Shown here piece by piece: positions 4,769 through 5,694 of a stretch of 5,694 bases of DNA. Source of the stretch: Elusimicrobia bacterium RIFCSPLOWO2_01_FULL_59_12. GTDB taxonomy: Bacteria > Elusimicrobiota > Elusimicrobia > 2-01-FULL-59-12. The number at the start of each line of letters is the position of its first letter. Position 1 is the stretch's first letter. The notes beneath the pieces are model-generated. The model was given only the letters and a program-made list of their open reading frames with translations, ran no database searches and was not told the DNA's origin. The stretch covers positions 85,932-91,625 of the forward strand of contig MGUR01000053.1 in NCBI GenBank assembly GCA_001800075.1, given 5' to 3'. Position numbers and translations under genes: made by a program.

Positions 4769-5542
4769 GGTGCCTGGCCCAATGCTGTAAATTAGACGGT
4801 TTGTTGGGACAGGGTGCTTTGTCGTTTTACGTGTTCAATGGGTGGGTTCCCCCAAAAACGCATGCGTTGAAGAATGCGGTCGGTGATCGGTTCAGGCTTT
4901 TCAAGAGCACTCTGTACGTACAGGCGGTATGTCTCTCTCTGCATTCCCATGTCCCTGCCAAAATAATCCAGAAGAAAACGTGAATCGACAAGCGGGTCCG
5001 CTTCCCCGCGAATCAGTTTTCCGTAATTGCTCCATGCATAGTCTTCAGGGCGTTCGACGATGCCGGCGCGGACGGGGTTGAGATGGATATAGCGAGCCAC
5101 CGTCGTGAAATAGGCGTCGGTTTGAACGGGTAGGCTGTGAAAACGCGACTGAAAAACGTGCCCCACGTGCCCGTTTCTTCTGTTGAAATACTGCGAGAAA
5201 AGTGTTTTGAAGTGATGCATTGTCTTCGAAAGCGAGCAGTTGACCGTCTGAAGTAACAGGTGGTAGTGGTTTGACATTAAGCAATAGGCATGAAGCACGA
5301 ATGGATATTCATAGCGTGTTCGGATCAGAAAACGCAACATTTGATGACGGTCAAGGTCATCATGAAAAATGGGGAGACGCTTGACCCCTCTGGAAAAGAC
5401 GTGATAAGTCAACCCGGGGATATCGATGCGCGGCGTTCTGGGCATATCTGCATATTAGACCCGCTTACCCCTGCGAATATTCATTTTTATTTTTAACCCT
5501 GTCCCAAAAAGTGCCTTATTTTCTTCCTTTGGGCCAGGCACC
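4769..5542 (-). mobile_element. Complete RAYT (IS200-like, single-strand type) element
   Basis: The 774-bp element is bounded by perfect 14-bp inverted repeats, GGTGCCTGGCCCAA (4769-4782) and TTGGGCCAGGCACC (5529-5542). Inside these are perfect 12-bp inverted repeats, TTGGGACAGGGT (4804-4815) and ACCCTGTCCCAA (5496-5507). At each end, the outer and inner repeats can pair on one strand into a 10-bp stem with one mismatch and a 21-base loop (4773-4782 with 4804-4813; 5498-5507 with 5529-5538). Imperfect hairpins of this kind are what Y1 HUH transposases bind. The element carries one gene on the minus strand. No target duplication is seen, as expected for this mechanism. Confidence 0.85.
4792..5445 (-). 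CDS. REP-associated tyrosine transposase (RAYT, Y1_Tnp / HUH family)
   Basis: A 217-residue protein starting at the minus-strand ATG at 5445-5443. The N-terminus MPRTPRIDIPGLTYHVFSRG is the usual RAYT opening. The metal-binding HUH motif is His60-Tyr61-His62 within YCLMSNHYHLLL. The presumed catalytic tyrosine is Tyr119 in ARYIHLNPVRAG, followed by WSNY (138-141). Such enzymes nick and rejoin single-stranded DNA at hairpin ends and mobilise themselves or linked palindromic repeats. Length is normal and all key residues are present, so it looks intact. The stop codon lies in the loop of the left-end hairpin, and the last residues (TLSQQ) are encoded by the inner inverted repeat, so coding sequence and recognition site overlap. 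No Shine-Dalgarno precedes the ATG, suggesting weak expression. Confidence 0.93.
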   Translation of the reverse strand: MPRTPRIDIPGLTYHVFSRGVKRLPIFHDDLDRHQMLRFLIRTRYEYPFVLHAYCLMSNHYHLLLQTVNCSLSKTMHHFKTLFSQYFNRRNGHVGHVFQSRFHSLPVQTDAYFTTVARYIHLNPVRAGIVERPEDYAWSNYGKLIRGEADPLVDSRFLLDYFGRDMGMQRETYRLYVQSALEKPEPITDRILQRMRFWGNPPIEHVKRQSTLSQQTV

Positions 5543-5694
5543 ATTGTGGATGGAGATGTATTTGGGGTTGGTGGGTGGAATTTACAGATGATTGCAACCG
5601 TTAACATAGGTTGACGTCCGGGTATTTCGCGTAGAAATTGAGCGAATATTTTGTCTTTTTGAGTTAATTTTCCCCGCCACTACGTCTCGGCGGG
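5543..5694. other. Unassigned right flank ending in a GC-rich hairpin
   Basis: I see no gene here. CCCGCC (5673-5678) and GGCGGG (5689-5694) form a 6-bp stem around a ten-base loop at the very end of the window. T-rich sequence lies before it on the plus strand and none is visible after it, so it is not recognisable as a terminator. It may continue as a larger palindrome beyond the window. Confidence 0.5.

Noticed and set aside
3641..4920. Integron-like gene cassettes with attC sites around TA 2
   Set aside because: The direct repeats are copies of a gene tail and RAYT end. I see no attC-type R and L box palindromes and no integrase.
5290..5496. A 68-codon plus-strand ORF opposite the transposase start
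   Set aside because: It is antisense to the well-supported RAYT gene and shows no protein features.
5611..5637. Possible promoter with TTGACG and TAGAAA
   Set aside because: The spacing is 15 bp, the -10 match is poor, and no gene follows within the window.

Overview
The window looks like an accessory, repeat-rich piece of a GC-rich bacterial chromosome. It holds one large membrane-anchored protein of unknown function that runs off the left edge. It also holds a truncated paralogue of that protein's C-terminal part, two type II toxin-antitoxin (TA) pairs, and a complete REP-associated tyrosine transposase (RAYT) element. No ribosomal or core metabolic gene is present, so taxonomy rests on style alone. 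The mix is compatible with uncultured lineages such as Omnitrophota or PVC relatives, but this is a weak inference.

Layout. Bases 1-2343: the 3' part of a long ORF (780 in-window codons), with a soluble alpha/beta and helical N-terminal part and several C-terminal hydrophobic segments. Bases 2344-2534: a hairpin, a G-quadruplex-capable purine tract and a good extended -10 promoter. Bases 2535-3033: TA pair 1 (short Phd/YefM-like antitoxin, RelE-like toxin). Bases 3063-3680: an orphan C-terminal membrane module that begins with an almost identical copy of the large protein's linker, in the same reading frame and with no convincing start. Bases 3681-4067: no gene. This stretch holds a (CAA)n tract, two left-end remnants of RAYT elements, a copy of the orphan module's last 35 bases, and the control region of TA pair 2. 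Bases 4068-4636: TA pair 2 (YefM-type antitoxin, ParE/RelE toxin) with a YefM-style palindromic operator. Bases 4637-4768: short GC-rich repeats and a third copy of the orphan module tail. Bases 4769-5542: the complete RAYT element, transposase on the minus strand. Bases 5543-5694: no gene seen; the window ends in a hairpin.

The most interesting point is the architecture. Each TA pair lies between direct repeats derived from the membrane-protein locus. Recombination between the linker repeats would delete TA 1 and fuse the large protein in frame to the alternative C-terminal module. Recombination between the tail/RAYT-end repeats would delete TA 2. The TA pairs may therefore stabilise a recombination-prone, potentially C-terminus-switching locus. 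A more ordinary explanation is that TA cassettes and RAYT elements accumulated in a decaying duplicated gene.
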